Shown here one piece after another: positions 18,927 through 28,600 of a stretch of DNA of 64,000 nucleotides (position 1 is its first letter; every line of letters begins with the position of its first letter). Below the pieces are notes generated by a model. That model ran no database searches. It was not told the DNA's origin and was given only the letters and a program-made list of their open reading frames with translations. Source of the DNA: Afipia sp. (GTDB lineage Bacteria > Pseudomonadota > Alphaproteobacteria > Rhizobiales > Xanthobacteraceae); NCBI GenBank assembly GCA_024508675.1, contig JANINQ010000001.1, forward strand, positions 685,162 to 749,161, in the 5' to 3' direction. The position numbers were made by a program, and so were the translations under genes.

Positions 18927-19062
18927 ACCTCTCCCCGCTGGCGGGGAGAGGTCGGATTGCGTAGCAATCCGGGTGAGGGGCATAATTCCGAACATTGCAG
19001 CCCCTCACCCGGTTCGCATCTGACGATGCTCACCACCCTCTCCCCGCAGGCGGGGCGAGGGT
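18927..19062. repeat. Palindromic repeat, family A, copy 4 (paired)
   Basis: ACCTCTCCCCGCTGGCGGGGAGAGGT, GGATTGCGTAGCAATCC, GGTGAGGGGC and the mirrored GCCCCTCACCCGG, closing with CCCTCTCCCCGCAGGCGGGGCGAGGG. It lies between a small gene and the rpoH terminator. Confidence 0.85.
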
Positions 19063-19066
19063 TAAA

Positions 19067-19098
19067 ACAAAAAAGCCGGCCCGAAGGCCGGCTTTCGT
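19067..19098 (-). terminator. Rho-independent terminator of rpoH
   Basis: On the minus strand AAAGCCGGCC-TTCG-GGCCGGCTTTTTTGTTTT: a perfect stem with a UUCG-type loop and a long T-tract, 20 bases after the rpoH stop. Confidence 0.92.
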
Positions 19099-19118
19099 AT
19101 TCTGCGATGTGCAGGAAG

Positions 19119-20018
19119 TTAGTACGCCGCTTCCAGCGCGGCGTGGTCCTGCCTGGCGATGGTGCTCTTCACCGCGGCCTGCACCTTCTCGAAGGCGCGG
19201 ACCTCGATCTGCCGCACGCGTTCGCGCGACACGCCGAATTCGGCGGCGAGGTCTTCCAGGGTCATCGGCTCTTCCGCCAGACGGCGCGCCTCGAAAATGC
19301 GGCGCTCGCGGCTGTTGAGCACGCCCATCGCGCCGTTCAGCGCGCTGCGGCGATGATCGAACTCCTCGTTCTCCGCCATGATGGCTTCCTGGTTGGGCGA
19401 GGTATCGACCAGCCAGTCCTGCCATTCGCCGGGCTCGCCGTCGTCGCGGATCGGGGCGTTGAGCGACGCATCGCCGCCGAGACGGCGGTTCATGTCGACA
19501 ACGTCCTGCTCGGTGACGCCGAGAGAGGTCGCGATCTGCTTGACCTGATCGGGGCGCAGATCGCCCTCCTCAAGCGCGGAGATCTTGCTCTTCGCCTTGC
19601 GCAGGTTGAAGAACAGCTTCTTCTGGTTCGCGGTGGTGCCCATTTTCACGAGCGACCACGAACGCAGGATGTATTCCTGGATCGACGCCTTGATCCACCA
19701 CATCGCATAGGTGGCGAGGCGGAAGCCCTTTTCGGGCTCGAAGCGTTTCACCGCCTGCATCAGGCCGACGTTGCCTTCGGAGACAACTTCGGAAATCGGC
19801 AGGCCGTAGCCGCGATAACCCATGGCGATTTTGGCCACGAGCCGAAGATGGCTGGTGACGAGCTGATGCGCCGCATCGCGGTCGTCATGCTCCCGCCAAC
19901 GCTTGGCCAGCATGTATTCCTGCTGTGGCTCAAGCATCGGGAATTTACGAATTTCAGTCAGGTAGTGAGCAAGTCCGGATTCTCCGTTGAGAACCGGAAG
20001 AGTAGCGGCACGGGCCAT
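19119..20018 (-). CDS. rpoH: RNA polymerase sigma factor RpoH (sigma-32 type)
   Basis: The protein is 299 aa, the usual RpoH length. Region 2 contains SEGNVGLMQAVKRFEPEKGF and RLATYAMWWIKASIQEYILR (core binding and -10 recognition). The RpoH box QKKLFFNLRKAKS follows at about residues 131-143 and separates RpoH from RpoD-like factors. Region 4.2 holds the HTH LEDLAAEFGVSRERVRQIE. It directs RNA polymerase to heat-shock promoters. Rhizobiales often carry several rpoH paralogues, so this may be one of two or three. It lies downstream of rluD on the same strand, separated by a terminator-like hairpin. Confidence 0.95.
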   Translation of the reverse strand: MARAATLPVLNGESGLAHYLTEIRKFPMLEPQQEYMLAKRWREHDDRDAAHQLVTSHLRLVAKIAMGYRGYGLPISEVVSEGNVGLMQAVKRFEPEKGFRLATYAMWWIKASIQEYILRSWSLVKMGTTANQKKLFFNLRKAKSKISALEEGDLRPDQVKQIATSLGVTEQDVVDMNRRLGGDASLNAPIRDDGEPGEWQDWLVDTSPNQEAIMAENEEFDHRRSALNGAMGVLNSRERRIFEARRLAEEPMTLEDLAAEFGVSRERVRQIEVRAFEKVQAAVKSTIARQDHAALEAAY

Positions 20019-20174
20019 GTTGCGCCCTCCAGAGTTCAGGCTCCCGATAGCGGCGAGCCAGGCAGGCTAGCTGCTGTGTCAAAGCCAGCGGCACTGCATT
20101 GTTCCGCGCCGGGACGATCCCGAGCGCAGGTGCAACATACTCCAAAACCCGAGGGGGAGGGAAGAACAAAACGT

Positions 20175-20192
20175 GGTCACGAACCCGTGACC
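20175..20192 (-). terminator. Hairpin between rluD and rpoH, probable rluD terminator
   Basis: GGTCACG-AACC-CGTGACC, 7-bp perfect arms. On the minus strand it is followed by ACGTTTTGTTCTT. It lies about 45 bases after the rluD stop and 157 bases before rpoH. Confidence 0.6.
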
Positions 20193-20236
20193 CGGGTTAA
20201 ATGTCTGTAACCATGCGGCTTTTTAGCGCACCGCCT

Positions 20237-21271
20237 TTAGTCTGTTCTACGGAGGGCGGCCTCAAGCAGAACCAAATCCTCCGGCAGGCCGGATTCCCAG
20301 TGGAGAATTTCTCCCGAGCCCGGGTGCTCCAGAACAAGGAGGTAGGCATGCAGCGCCTGCCTGCCAAGAGCGGTCAGCACTTTCTGGCTCTCCGGCCCGA
20401 GCTGGCGGGCCTTGGTCCTGAATCCGGAGCCATAGACTTCGTCGCCCAGCAGGGGATGGCCGAGATGGGCGAGATGGACGCGGATCTGGTGGGTCCGTCC
20501 GGTTTCGAGCTGGCAGGCAAGGAGCGAGGCGACCGGCTTGCCGTCTTTTCCGGTGAAGGTTTCCAGCACCTCCCAGTGGGTCACGGCTTCGCGGCCGCCT
20601 TGGCGCACCGCCATTTTCTCCCTGTTGTGCGGATGCCGGTCGATCGGCTCGTTGACAGTGCCGCGCGGCCGGTCCGGCGCGCCCCAGACAAAGGCCATGT
20701 AGCCGCGGCGCATCTCGCCGGTCCGCCCATGATCGGCGAACTGCGCCGAGAGCGACTGGTGGGCGCGGTCGTTCTTCGCCACGACCATCAGGCCGGTGGT
20801 GTCCTTGTCGAGCCGGTGGACGATGCCGGGCCGCTTCACCCCGCCGATGCCCGAGAGCGAAGCCCCGCAATGGGCGATCAGCGCGTTGACCAGCGTGCCG
20901 GTTTCATGGCCGGCGGCGGGATGGACCACGAGGTTCTTCGGCTTGTCGATGACGATGAGGTCGTCGTCCTCGAACACGATGGTGAGCGGAATATCCTCGC
21001 CCTCCGGCTCGGCGGGGGCGGCGGGCGGAACGTCGATTGTGATCGTATCCCCGGCATTGACATGATAAGCGGGGTCGCGAACCGGGCTGCCGCCAACCTG
21101 CACCTGGCCTGCGAGGATCAGCGCTTTCAGGCGCGAGCGCGACAGGTCGGGGCTGCGCACGGCGAGCACGCGGTCCAGCCGCCGCGATCCCTCGTCGCCC
21201 CGGACTGTCACTTGGACCGTGACCTCGTGCCGGCTGGTTTCGTGATCGGAAGAGTGAGAAGAGCTTTGCAT
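20237..21271 (-). CDS. rluD: 23S rRNA pseudouridine synthase, RluD/RluA family
   Basis: The protein is 344 aa from the ATG at 21271. An N-terminal S4 RNA-binding domain (SRLKALILAGQVQVGGSPVR) precedes the RluA catalytic domain with the signature GIVHRLDKDTTGLMVVAKND, which contains the catalytic Asp. Later motifs include LETGRTHQIRVHLAHLGHPL. It converts uridines in 23S rRNA (helix 69 in RluD) to pseudouridine. The frame is open further upstream to 21394, but that extension overlaps the divergent gene and lacks the family start. The start codon overlaps the divergent neighbour's start within one CATG. Confidence 0.93.
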   Translation of the reverse strand: MQSSSHSSDHETSRHEVTVQVTVRGDEGSRRLDRVLAVRSPDLSRSRLKALILAGQVQVGGSPVRDPAYHVNAGDTITIDVPPAAPAEPEGEDIPLTIVFEDDDLIVIDKPKNLVVHPAAGHETGTLVNALIAHCGASLSGIGGVKRPGIVHRLDKDTTGLMVVAKNDRAHQSLSAQFADHGRTGEMRRGYMAFVWGAPDRPRGTVNEPIDRHPHNREKMAVRQGGREAVTHWEVLETFTGKDGKPVASLLACQLETGRTHQIRVHLAHLGHPLLGDEVYGSGFRTKARQLGPESQKVLTALGRQALHAYLLVLEHPGSGEILHWESGLPEDLVLLEAALRRTD

Positions 21272-21602
21272 GTCTGAGACTGTTGCGCCCGAACCGACGC
21301 CCGAGCAAGCCGCGCTGATCGCGCGGGTGCGCAGGATGATGCTGATCGCAGGCCTTACCACCGCGATCGGGGTGGGGGCCTTGCTGGTCGCCATCGGCTA
21401 CCGCCTTTTCCGCAGCGATGGAAGCGTGCAGATCACCGACGTCACCGCCACCCTGCCGAAGGGTGCGCGAGTTATCTCCATCGCCACCGCCGGGGACCGG
21501 CTGGCCGTGACCGTGGATATCGGCGGCGCGACTGAAATCCGCACCTTTGATGCGAAGACCCTCAAGCCGGCGGGGCGTCTCAGGTTCGCGGTTGAGCCGT
21601 AA
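21270..21602 (+). CDS. Small single-pass membrane protein (DUF6476-like)
   Basis: The protein is 110 aa. A cytoplasmic N-terminus (MSETVAPEPTPEQAALIARV) precedes one transmembrane helix at about residues 24-45 (MLIAGLTTAIGVGALLVAIG). A ~65-residue beta-rich C-terminal part (GARVISIATAGDRLAVTVDI) would be periplasmic. It matches my memory of a conserved alphaproteobacterial family found next to rluD. Its ATG shares bases with the divergent rluD ATG, and its 3' end overlaps the convergent hydroxylase gene by 23 bases. Function unknown. Confidence 0.75.
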   Translation: MSETVAPEPTPEQAALIARVRRMMLIAGLTTAIGVGALLVAIGYRLFRSDGSVQITDVTATLPKGARVISIATAGDRLAVTVDIGGATEIRTFDAKTLKPAGRLRFAVEP

Positions 21603-22578
21603 ACGCGGCGCGGACGGATTGCACCGCCTGCGCAACGGGCAGGGCGAGCTGGCGAAGAAAGATCAGCGGCATCCGGTACCACGCGGCGCCGCGCTCATCG
21701 GGGAAGCCCTCGACGCCGGTGCGGATGGTGCGTTCGCTGCTGGTGAGGAAGGTGCCGAAGATCGTATCCCACAGGGAGAGATAGACCCCGTAGTTGCGGT
21801 CATGCAGGTCGGGGTCGATTGCGTGATGCAGGCGGTGCACGCGCGGCGACACCAGCACCCGGTCGAGGGGGCCGTAGCTGATGTCGACATTCGCATGCAG
21901 GAACATCAGATAATATTTCTGCAGCAGGACAAAAACGAACGCCTGCTCGATGGGCACCAGCACCAGAACGAACACGAACGACATGGTGAGCGTCCGCGCC
22001 AGCAGATCGCATGGATGCAGCCTGAATTCCGTCATCAGGTTCATGGCGCCCTGCGAGTGATGCAGCGCATGGAAATGCCAGAGGGCCGGGACCTTGTGAC
22101 GGATCACATGGCTGAGCCACCCGGCAAAATCCACCGCGACAAACACGACAATCACGCGTAGCCAGTTCGGCCAATGTCCGATCAGGTTCGAGAGTGGCGG
22201 AACATGGCGCTGGAAGAAATTCAAGAACAGCAGGGCGAAGAGCGACACGAACAGGAAATGAACCAGCAGCGAGACGACGGAAAATCCGGCGTCGAAAAAC
22301 AGCCCGCGCGACAGCAGCGCCTGATCCGGATCGGCCGGCCGTAGCCGCTCGAGAATGAGGATGACGGCGAAGAACACGATGAACGACGCGGAAATAAAGA
22401 CGGTGGCGAAATAATCGCGGAAGTTCGTCGCAGCCATTGCGAAATGAGACACCAGCGCTGAAGGGCCGGTTTCCACCGCGGCGATCACGAGGATCGCGAA
22501 CGGCACGGCCAGCGTCACAATCGATACCGCTCCGGGATGCGCGGCGATCCAGTCCTGCAATGTGCTCCGGTTCCTCAT
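21580..22578 (-). CDS. Sterol desaturase / fatty acid hydroxylase superfamily protein
   Basis: The protein is 332 aa with four to six membrane helices and the histidine clusters of the di-iron membrane hydroxylases: DFAGWLSHVIRHKVPALWHF (HxxxH), FHALHHS (HxxHH) and VHRLHHAIDPDLHDRNYG (HxxHH plus a following His). It probably inserts an oxygen or double bond into a lipid at the inner membrane, and the exact substrate cannot be told. It overlaps the small membrane-protein gene tail-to-tail by 23 bases and lies just before the tRNA-Glu that is the island target. Confidence 0.9.
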   Translation of the reverse strand: MRNRSTLQDWIAAHPGAVSIVTLAVPFAILVIAAVETGPSALVSHFAMAATNFRDYFATVFISASFIVFFAVILILERLRPADPDQALLSRGLFFDAGFSVVSLLVHFLFVSLFALLFLNFFQRHVPPLSNLIGHWPNWLRVIVVFVAVDFAGWLSHVIRHKVPALWHFHALHHSQGAMNLMTEFRLHPCDLLARTLTMSFVFVLVLVPIEQAFVFVLLQKYYLMFLHANVDISYGPLDRVLVSPRVHRLHHAIDPDLHDRNYGVYLSLWDTIFGTFLTSSERTIRTGVEGFPDERGAAWYRMPLIFLRQLALPVAQAVQSVRAAFTAQPRT

Positions 22579-22813
22579 GTGTTGGTCCTATATCCAACCT
22601 GCGGGGCGGCAAATAGGCGATTGATGAATTCGGCGGATTAAGGAGGCGTGGGCCGCACCAAGGTGCCGGAATAGGGCTTCGGGATTGCCTTGGCGGGATG
22701 TAATGCATGGATATGCCAGGGCATCCCGACCGACCTATTTGTGGCCCGGCGGTCCGTGCGCCCGCCCGCGCTTGCAGTCGCGCCGTTTCGAGGCTATTCC
22801 CTCTCCAGCGCTT

Positions 22814-22888
22814 GCTCCCTTCGTCTAGCGGTTAGGACGCGGCCCTCTCAAGGCTGAAACAGGGGTTCGATTCCCCTAGGGAGCGCCA
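22814..22888 (+). tRNA. tRNA-Glu, anticodon CTC
   Basis: The acceptor stem GCTCCCT/AGGGAGC is followed by discriminator G and an encoded CCA. The anticodon loop CTCTCAA gives anticodon CTC. The T arm AGGGGTTCGATTCCCCT is perfect. The gene is 75 bases including CCA. Its 3' 44 bases are duplicated at 53046, so an island has integrated here and the left junction has kept the tRNA intact. Confidence 0.97.
22845..22888 (+). other. Left attachment site of the island (attL)
   Basis: The 44-bp segment from the anticodon loop of tRNA-Glu through CCA is identical to 53046-53089. The bases flanking each copy differ (C before and A after here; T before and C after at the right copy), which fixes the repeat length. 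Confidence 0.93.
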
Positions 22889-22964
22889 ATCATTTCAAAT
22901 AGTTGCACGGCATTTGTAAGTTGGACGTCATCGCGTCTTCAACTTTTCTCCAACTCTTGAAAAT

Positions 22965-23246
22965 TTATCCTCGCAGTCGCCTGGCGCTTTTAGGTTTGTA
23001 GGGATAACTCGAACCAAACCACTCGAGATCCGTCTTCTCGTGCTGGAGTGCAAAACTCCAAATCTCGAGCTTCTCCCTCTTCACTAATGTTCGTAGAGCG
23101 CGAAGCACCGCGACGCGGTGCTTCTTCTGGACGACCTGTCTCAGGTACACGGCTCGGCAAAGTTCGGACGTCGAGAATGTACTCATCGGTTGGCGAGACA
23201 TCACTTCCTTCAGCCGCAACGCGACAACTCCTAACCCTCTGCTCAC
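22965..23246 (-). CDS. Small winged-helix-like protein of unknown function
   Basis: The protein is 93 aa. It has a helix-rich pattern resembling a winged helix-turn-helix: LRLKEVMSRQPMSTFSTSEL, then VAVLRALRTLVKREKLEIW where a wing would begin, and a basic C-terminus (YKPKSARRLRG). It lies 76 bases from attL and is transcribed toward it. This would suit a regulator or a recombination accessory factor, but nothing in the sequence proves either. No family recognised. Confidence 0.55.
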   Translation of the reverse strand: MSRGLGVVALRLKEVMSRQPMSTFSTSELCRAVYLRQVVQKKHRVAVLRALRTLVKREKLEIWSFALQHEKTDLEWFGSSYPYKPKSARRLRG

Positions 23247-23356
23247 GTTAGTAAGCCCCGATTTAAGTGTTTCCCAACCACACGTCTAATGCGTAGGTTA
23301 CGTGGGCGCAAACCTCGAATTTAGGCGCTCGGAGTGGCTCAACAGGGGGTTTTGCG

Positions 23357-23725
23357 GTGGGGATTACCTTGGCGGGTGCAGGAAGCACGAAGTCTTTCAA
23401 GAACGTCGAGCTGGCTGCCGAATGGCTGTTGGCGCAAGCAGGCGTTCAAAAGCTCTCGATAAATAAACAGGCTCACGGTATCTGGGCATTGTGCGAAGTC
23501 AGAGTCGACGGCAGCAGGCAAGTGCTGGTCGAAGTCAGGGATTGCAACGGAGCCTCGATTTCTTCGCTGCTGCTTAGAAAATTTTGTGATGACTGGTCGA
23601 GAGCGCTCGGTTTTGAGCGCATTGTCCCGCAAGATCAGTCTTTGAGCTGGAAAGGACCTCGCCGGTCGCGGGTACCAGATTATATGCGAAACGAAGCGGC
23701 GCACATTGCTGCGTTTGGATATTGA
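23357..23725 (+). CDS. Small protein of unknown function
   Basis: The protein is 122 aa, starting at GTG 23357 after CAGGGGG at 23343. It has a plausible alpha/beta pattern (FKNVELAAEWLLAQAGVQKL, then GSRQVLVEVRDCNGASISS) and no membrane segment or signal peptide. No domain recognised. GC is lower than in the core genes. It is cargo of the island's left end. Confidence 0.55.
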   Translation: MGITLAGAGSTKSFKNVELAAEWLLAQAGVQKLSINKQAHGIWALCEVRVDGSRQVLVEVRDCNGASISSLLLRKFCDDWSRALGFERIVPQDQSLSWKGPRRSRVPDYMRNEAAHIAAFGY

Positions 23726-23825
23726 GTTTGTTACCGGCCAATTTCGTTTCATCGAACAAGTCACAGTTAATCGTTTCCGCTCAGTCAGCGCGAGGCAAAT
23801 GTATATTTCTTAAAGGGGGCAGGCA

Positions 23826-24320
23826 GTGGCGAAAGCAGTTCAAGACTTATCCGACGACGAACTCAGCAACATCATTGAAAATCACCGGCGAAAAAGAGCT
23901 ACGGATTCTGATTACTTTCGTGAGGCTTTGGCAGAGCAAGCAACGCGAAAAGGGAAAGGCCTTAATTTCGAAACGACAATTTCAGCGATTAGGGCGGCTG
24001 CCCAGCAGGGGCGGTTCATTAGTTACGGAGAAGTTGCGAGTGCTAGTGGCGCCGAATGGAACAAGGTCTACCACGCGATCGGCCCCCACCTCGATCGACT
24101 AATTGAATTCTGTCACCTCAATGACATTCCGCTTCTTAGTTCGATCGTCGTAAATCAGCCAAACCTTGAGAGCGGTAGGCTTGAGCCGGACTCTTTGAAA
24201 GGCTTCATCGCGGGAGTGCGCGGAGTTGGAATAGTTGTAATCGACGAGGAAGGCTTCCTTCGCGCCGCCCAAGCAGAAGTTTTCACTTGGGCCGGCGCAA
24301 CAAGGCAAATCGGCTCCTAG
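23826..24320 (+). CDS. Unknown protein with MGMT-like or winged-helix segment
   Basis: The protein is 164 aa, starting at GTG 23826 after AAAGGGGGCAGGCA. An acidic/basic helical N-terminus (SDDELSNIIENHRRKRA) is followed by a domain whose core GRFISYGEVASASGAEWNKV, HLDRLIEFCHLNDIPLLSS and GVGIVVIDEEGFLRAAQAEV recalls the DNA-binding segment of alkyltransferase-like (MGMT/ATL) proteins. The PCHR active-site motif is absent, so it would not be an active alkyltransferase. A DNA-binding role is inference. It lies on the same strand as, and upstream of, the defence genes. Confidence 0.6.
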   Translation: MAKAVQDLSDDELSNIIENHRRKRATDSDYFREALAEQATRKGKGLNFETTISAIRAAAQQGRFISYGEVASASGAEWNKVYHAIGPHLDRLIEFCHLNDIPLLSSIVVNQPNLESGRLEPDSLKGFIAGVRGVGIVVIDEEGFLRAAQAEVFTWAGATRQIGS

Positions 24321-24492
24321 GGAACGTGGGGGATTCTAGGCAAAGCGTTGCAGAGGCACTTCTAAACAATCGGCGCGCTGACGGATCCAATCAATCGCAC
24401 GTTTTCGAGAGCTCGGGGAATGCTCTGGGAGCGGTGAGTGCCGCCGATCGCAGCGACCAACAATTTTCAAACAGAAATCGATGAGGGGGTAG

Positions 24493-25242
24493 ATGCGCCG
24501 AAAAGGAAATGAGAGCAAGTCGCCTGAATTACAACAGCGCGCGGTATTGGCACCCATCACACTGGAGCAGTGTTTGCCGGTCGTGCGTGCGTGCTCCGAC
24601 GACTTTGCGGAAACGTGCGGCCTGAAGGCTGAGCATACCTCGCATAGCTGGTGGGTCCGAGGTATAGCGCAAACATTGTCGAATTCCGGCTGCTCAGTTT
24701 TGACTGACGTTCGAGATCATTCGTTTCGAAGTCACCTGGGAAATTTCTTTTATGCAGTTCAATCGGAGTTTCCCTCTGGCATCGACGTGCTTGCCTGTCC
24801 GAGGTGGAGCCGCCATGAACTCGGCGAGGAGGAATATGGTAAAGATGAGCCTTATCTCCCGGCATTTCACGCCGTGCGAATTTTTCGCGGTAGGAAGGTT
24901 TGTTCCGGCAAAATGGAAGGTTGGGCCGACTTCTTTGAAATCGGTGATTCACTTCGCGGCCCGTTAACAGCGAGCATTGTGGGTGTCGACGTATTCGAGG
25001 GGGGAGAAGGATATTGGGAAACGGCCAATCGTTTCAGGCGCGAGATGGAGCGGCTTGAAATCTCGCACGAGGTTTCAACAAAAGAGATGAATTCAGGCAT
25101 CCTTGCGTCGGTCACTGTATTTGAGCCGGCTGATCCGTTTCAAATCCTCGTGGCTAGCAAAGTCATAGAGCGTCCTGCCATCGACAATCCGGATTACGCG
25201 GGGCGTCGTCGCCGCTCGCCGAACATTTTCCGATCGCTATAA
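24493..25242 (+). CDS. Protein of unknown function in the island's left part
   Basis: The protein is 249 aa from the ATG at 24493 after GAGGGGGTAG, a strong ribosome-binding site. It is globular, with no membrane helices and alternating alpha/beta segments (CSVLTDVRDHSFRSHLGNFF, FHAVRIFRGRKVCSGKMEGW, GVDVFEGGEGYWETANRF). The C-terminal third is charged and helical (FRREMERLEISHEV). I recognise no domain. It is the last gene before the 428-bp spacer that precedes the helicase operon and has the same orientation, so a role with those genes is possible but unproven. Confidence 0.6.
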   Translation: MRRKGNESKSPELQQRAVLAPITLEQCLPVVRACSDDFAETCGLKAEHTSHSWWVRGIAQTLSNSGCSVLTDVRDHSFRSHLGNFFYAVQSEFPSGIDVLACPRWSRHELGEEEYGKDEPYLPAFHAVRIFRGRKVCSGKMEGWADFFEIGDSLRGPLTASIVGVDVFEGGEGYWETANRFRREMERLEISHEVSTKEMNSGILASVTVFEPADPFQILVASKVIERPAIDNPDYAGRRRRSPNIFRSL

Positions 25243-25670
25243 CATGCATGCGAGGAGTTTGGATTGGCGCGAGTGAGGCTCTAAGCGAGGTTTGTATCCT
25301 AGGGACCGCGGACTTCAGTCGGGGGAGCCTGGCAAACGATCATTTCTAAACAATCGTCGTCCCATTGTCGCGACGAGAGCTGTGGCAGTCGACGATGATG
25401 CAGCTCCTTTCACCGCCTTAGTCAGCTTCTGATGATGTGGCGCCTCCAAGGATGCCTTGGGCGGCCCTGAACGTGTCAGTTGTGCCAAATCACTACGGGC
25501 CCTCGGTTCGGCCGAACTCGTAACTCGTGCGTGTAGATATTGCAGCGCGAAGGCCCGGCCTTGGCGCGCCTCGCCTTCTTCCACTCTTTTACCATCGCAT
25601 TGGCGCGCAATTTGGTTTGGATTCAATCCTAAGTCGTGTGAGGATGAGGCAAAGGCAGGGCGTTTTTTGA
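25243..25670. other. 428-bp spacer upstream of the defence operon
   Basis: No supported gene. A 121-codon minus-strand frame here lacks coding character. The region probably holds the promoter of the 25671-47080 operon. I could not identify convincing -35/-10 boxes, and the first gene has only a weak ribosome-binding site. Confidence 0.45.
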
Positions 25671-28600
25671 ATGGTTTCATTTAATTCTGGCCAAGTTGAA
25701 GACCCAATCGATTTCGCGACTCCGGGGATCCAAGTTCGATCGATCTTTGATCCGGCGAAAACCGGCCGAACGACGGGCGAGATTATGCGTCTAGGCGGCC
25801 GAAGCTACGCGCGGGTGCGGCTGAAAAGCGGCGAGATCAGCCAGGTCCTCTGCGACCAGCTCGAGCGTGTTCCCGAAATGGAAAACCGTGTGGACGCGAT
25901 CGCCGCACTCCGCCTTTCGGGTCCAGAGCACCTGCACCGGGCGATTCTCACCGAAAAGGTGCGGGGACGCCTCACCGACGTGTTCTACTCGATGGGGACG
26001 GGCGACGCGGATTTTTATCCGCACCAATTTAAGCCCGTACTCAAGCTGGTCTCTTCGACCAGCGGGCGCATCCTGATCGCCGACGAGGTCGGTCTGGGCA
26101 AGACCATCGAGGCCATTTACGTCTGGAAAGAACTGCAAGCCAGGTTCGGCTCTCGGCGGCTGCTAGTGGTCTGCCCTTCGATGCTACTGCAGAAATGGCA
26201 AACCGAGCTGCGCAATCGCTTCTCGATTGATGCGAATATCGTCGATTCGAACGAGCTGCTTCAGCAGTTGGAGAGAGTGGCGGAAGACGCCACCACTTCT
26301 TTTATTTCCATTGGTAGCATCGAGTCCCTCCGCGCGCGGAGCCCTCGAGCAGAAGATTCGGAACGTCCGGTTGGACCCCGACAACGGCTTGCAGCGTTTT
26401 TAGCCGAGCGTGAATCGTCTGACGAGAGCGAACTCGTGGATCTCGTGATCATCGATGAGGCTCACTACCTGCGCAATCCCGCGACCGCCGCAAATCATCT
26501 CGCTACTCTGTTGGCGAGCGCTTCGTCCCACTTGGTCCTGCTGACGGCTACTCCAATTCAACTCGGCAGCGAAAACCTATTTCAATTGTTGACCCTGCTC
26601 GACGCCGATCGCTACGCCAATCTAGATGTCTTCAATGCGATGCGGCGTGCAAATGCACCGATTACGGAAGCTCTCAACGCCGTGATGCAAATACCCGCTG
26701 AGCCAGCTCGCTTCCGGAATGCGGTTCAGGAGGCCTTGAAAAGCCCATTCTTCAGCCAGGACCAAGTGTTGAGGCAGCTCGCGGTCGAACAAACTGACCT
26801 GCAGCAACCGAGCGACCGTACGCGAATCGCACGGGTTCTCGAGGGGCGCTCGTTGCTAAGTGATGTGCTCACACGAACGCGGAAACGCGATGTCATTCAG
26901 AACCGAGTCGTTCGCAACGCCTCGGTCGTCCGAATAGCCTTTTCTCCTGCTGAACGTCAGGTCTATGAGGCCATAAAGAACGCGCTCCGGGCCCAGGCGT
27001 TGTATTCTGCCAGTGCACGGACATTGATGATCATCGGGCGGCTCAGACAATTAGCTAGCTCGATACCGGCGGCGATAAATGGATGGAAGGAAAACGACAC
27101 TCTTTCAGAGTTGCTCTGGGAGGACTTGGGAATAATCCTGGACGAAGTGGGCCAAACCGATTTATCGCTTGGGAAGGTTGCGCCCGAAGCCAGCGCATCA
27201 TTAGAGCGCGAGGACACCAAATATAAAGAGCTGCTCAAGCTCATCAAACAGCGCATCGCTCAGGATCCGCGTGAGAAGATCATCATTTTTAGTTTTTACC
27301 GAGGTACGATCAAGTATCTCGAAAGGCGGTTGAGGGCGGATCAGCTGAGCTGTGCTGTGATCCTAGGTGGGATGGGGCACGAGAAAGACGCTGAACTAAA
27401 AAGATTCGCGGATCCAAATGGACCATCGATTTTGATTTCTTCCGAGGTCGGCAGCGAAGGCATCGATCTTCAGTTCGCGCGGGTGCTGATCAACTATGAC
27501 CTCCCGTGGAATCCGATGAAGGTTGAGCAGCGCATCGGACGCATCGATCGGCTCGGGCAAGCATCCGACCGGATTCATATTATCAGCTTCGTCGCTAAAG
27601 ATACGATCGAGGAAATTATTCTAGATCGACTGTTTCAAAGACTGGACATTTTCCGCGAGTCGATTGGAGATCTCGAGGAGATTTTCGGCGAAACATTCGA
27701 TGGGCTCCTCCTGGAATATCTCAGAGATGGCCTGAGTGACGAAGATCTCGCAAAGCGCTTGGAGCAAAATGCACTAGCTGCCGAGAGTCATCGTCTTGAC
27801 GTGAAGCGGTTGGAAGAAGATGCTCCGGAGCTCGTCGGACATACTGACTTTATCCTGTCCAACATACAGAAGAGTCGCGACGAGGGCCGCTGGATTAGCC
27901 CAAGCGACATCGTTGAGTTTATTACCGACATACTCGACGAGTTCTTTGTTGGTTCGCGGGTCGAGCGGCACGCCACGAAACACGATCTTTTCGATATTTC
28001 GTTGAGCACAGACGCTCGTGCGTCGCTGGCGGCATTTATCGACACCACCCGACCCGCACGTGCCACCCGGCTTCACGCTCCTGGCCAGACAGTCGCAGTT
28101 GTCTTCGACATCGCGAATCAAGCCGATCGCCGACCAAAGCCGGAGCTGGTCGATCTCACGCACCCATTGGTCCTGTGGTTGCGGGCGGAGATCGAGCGTC
28201 GCGAGGCCAAGTCGGCTCCGGCAGTTGCCATTGAGCTGTCCGAACAAAGCGCCGATGCGCCAGCCGGGTTGTACGTCTTTGCGACCGACTTTTGGAGATT
28301 TGAGGGTCTGCATCGTCAAGTAGTCGTTCGAAATGCTGTGATGGGCTCGCACGACCTAAGCTTGCTTGAACAGGATGCGGCCGAACGTTTGATCCTGACC
28401 GCTGCCCGGTTCGGGAAAAAGCTCGACATGTTTCCCTACGCTGAGATGGCGGACCCGCTGCGGGAAAGTCTTGCGCGTTGCGAGCAGTCTTTGCTGGAGC
28501 AGTTCAGTGCTGATGCCCATTTTTTTCAGCTTGAGAACGAGCAGCGAGTGCGCCAAGCCGAGCTGATCGCAGAGGAGCGCGCGAAGAAGAAGCTTAAGAT

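Noticed and set aside
25315-25680. 121-aa minus-strand gene before the defence operon
   Set aside because: Its translation shows low coding character, and it would start inside the start of the first helicase gene.
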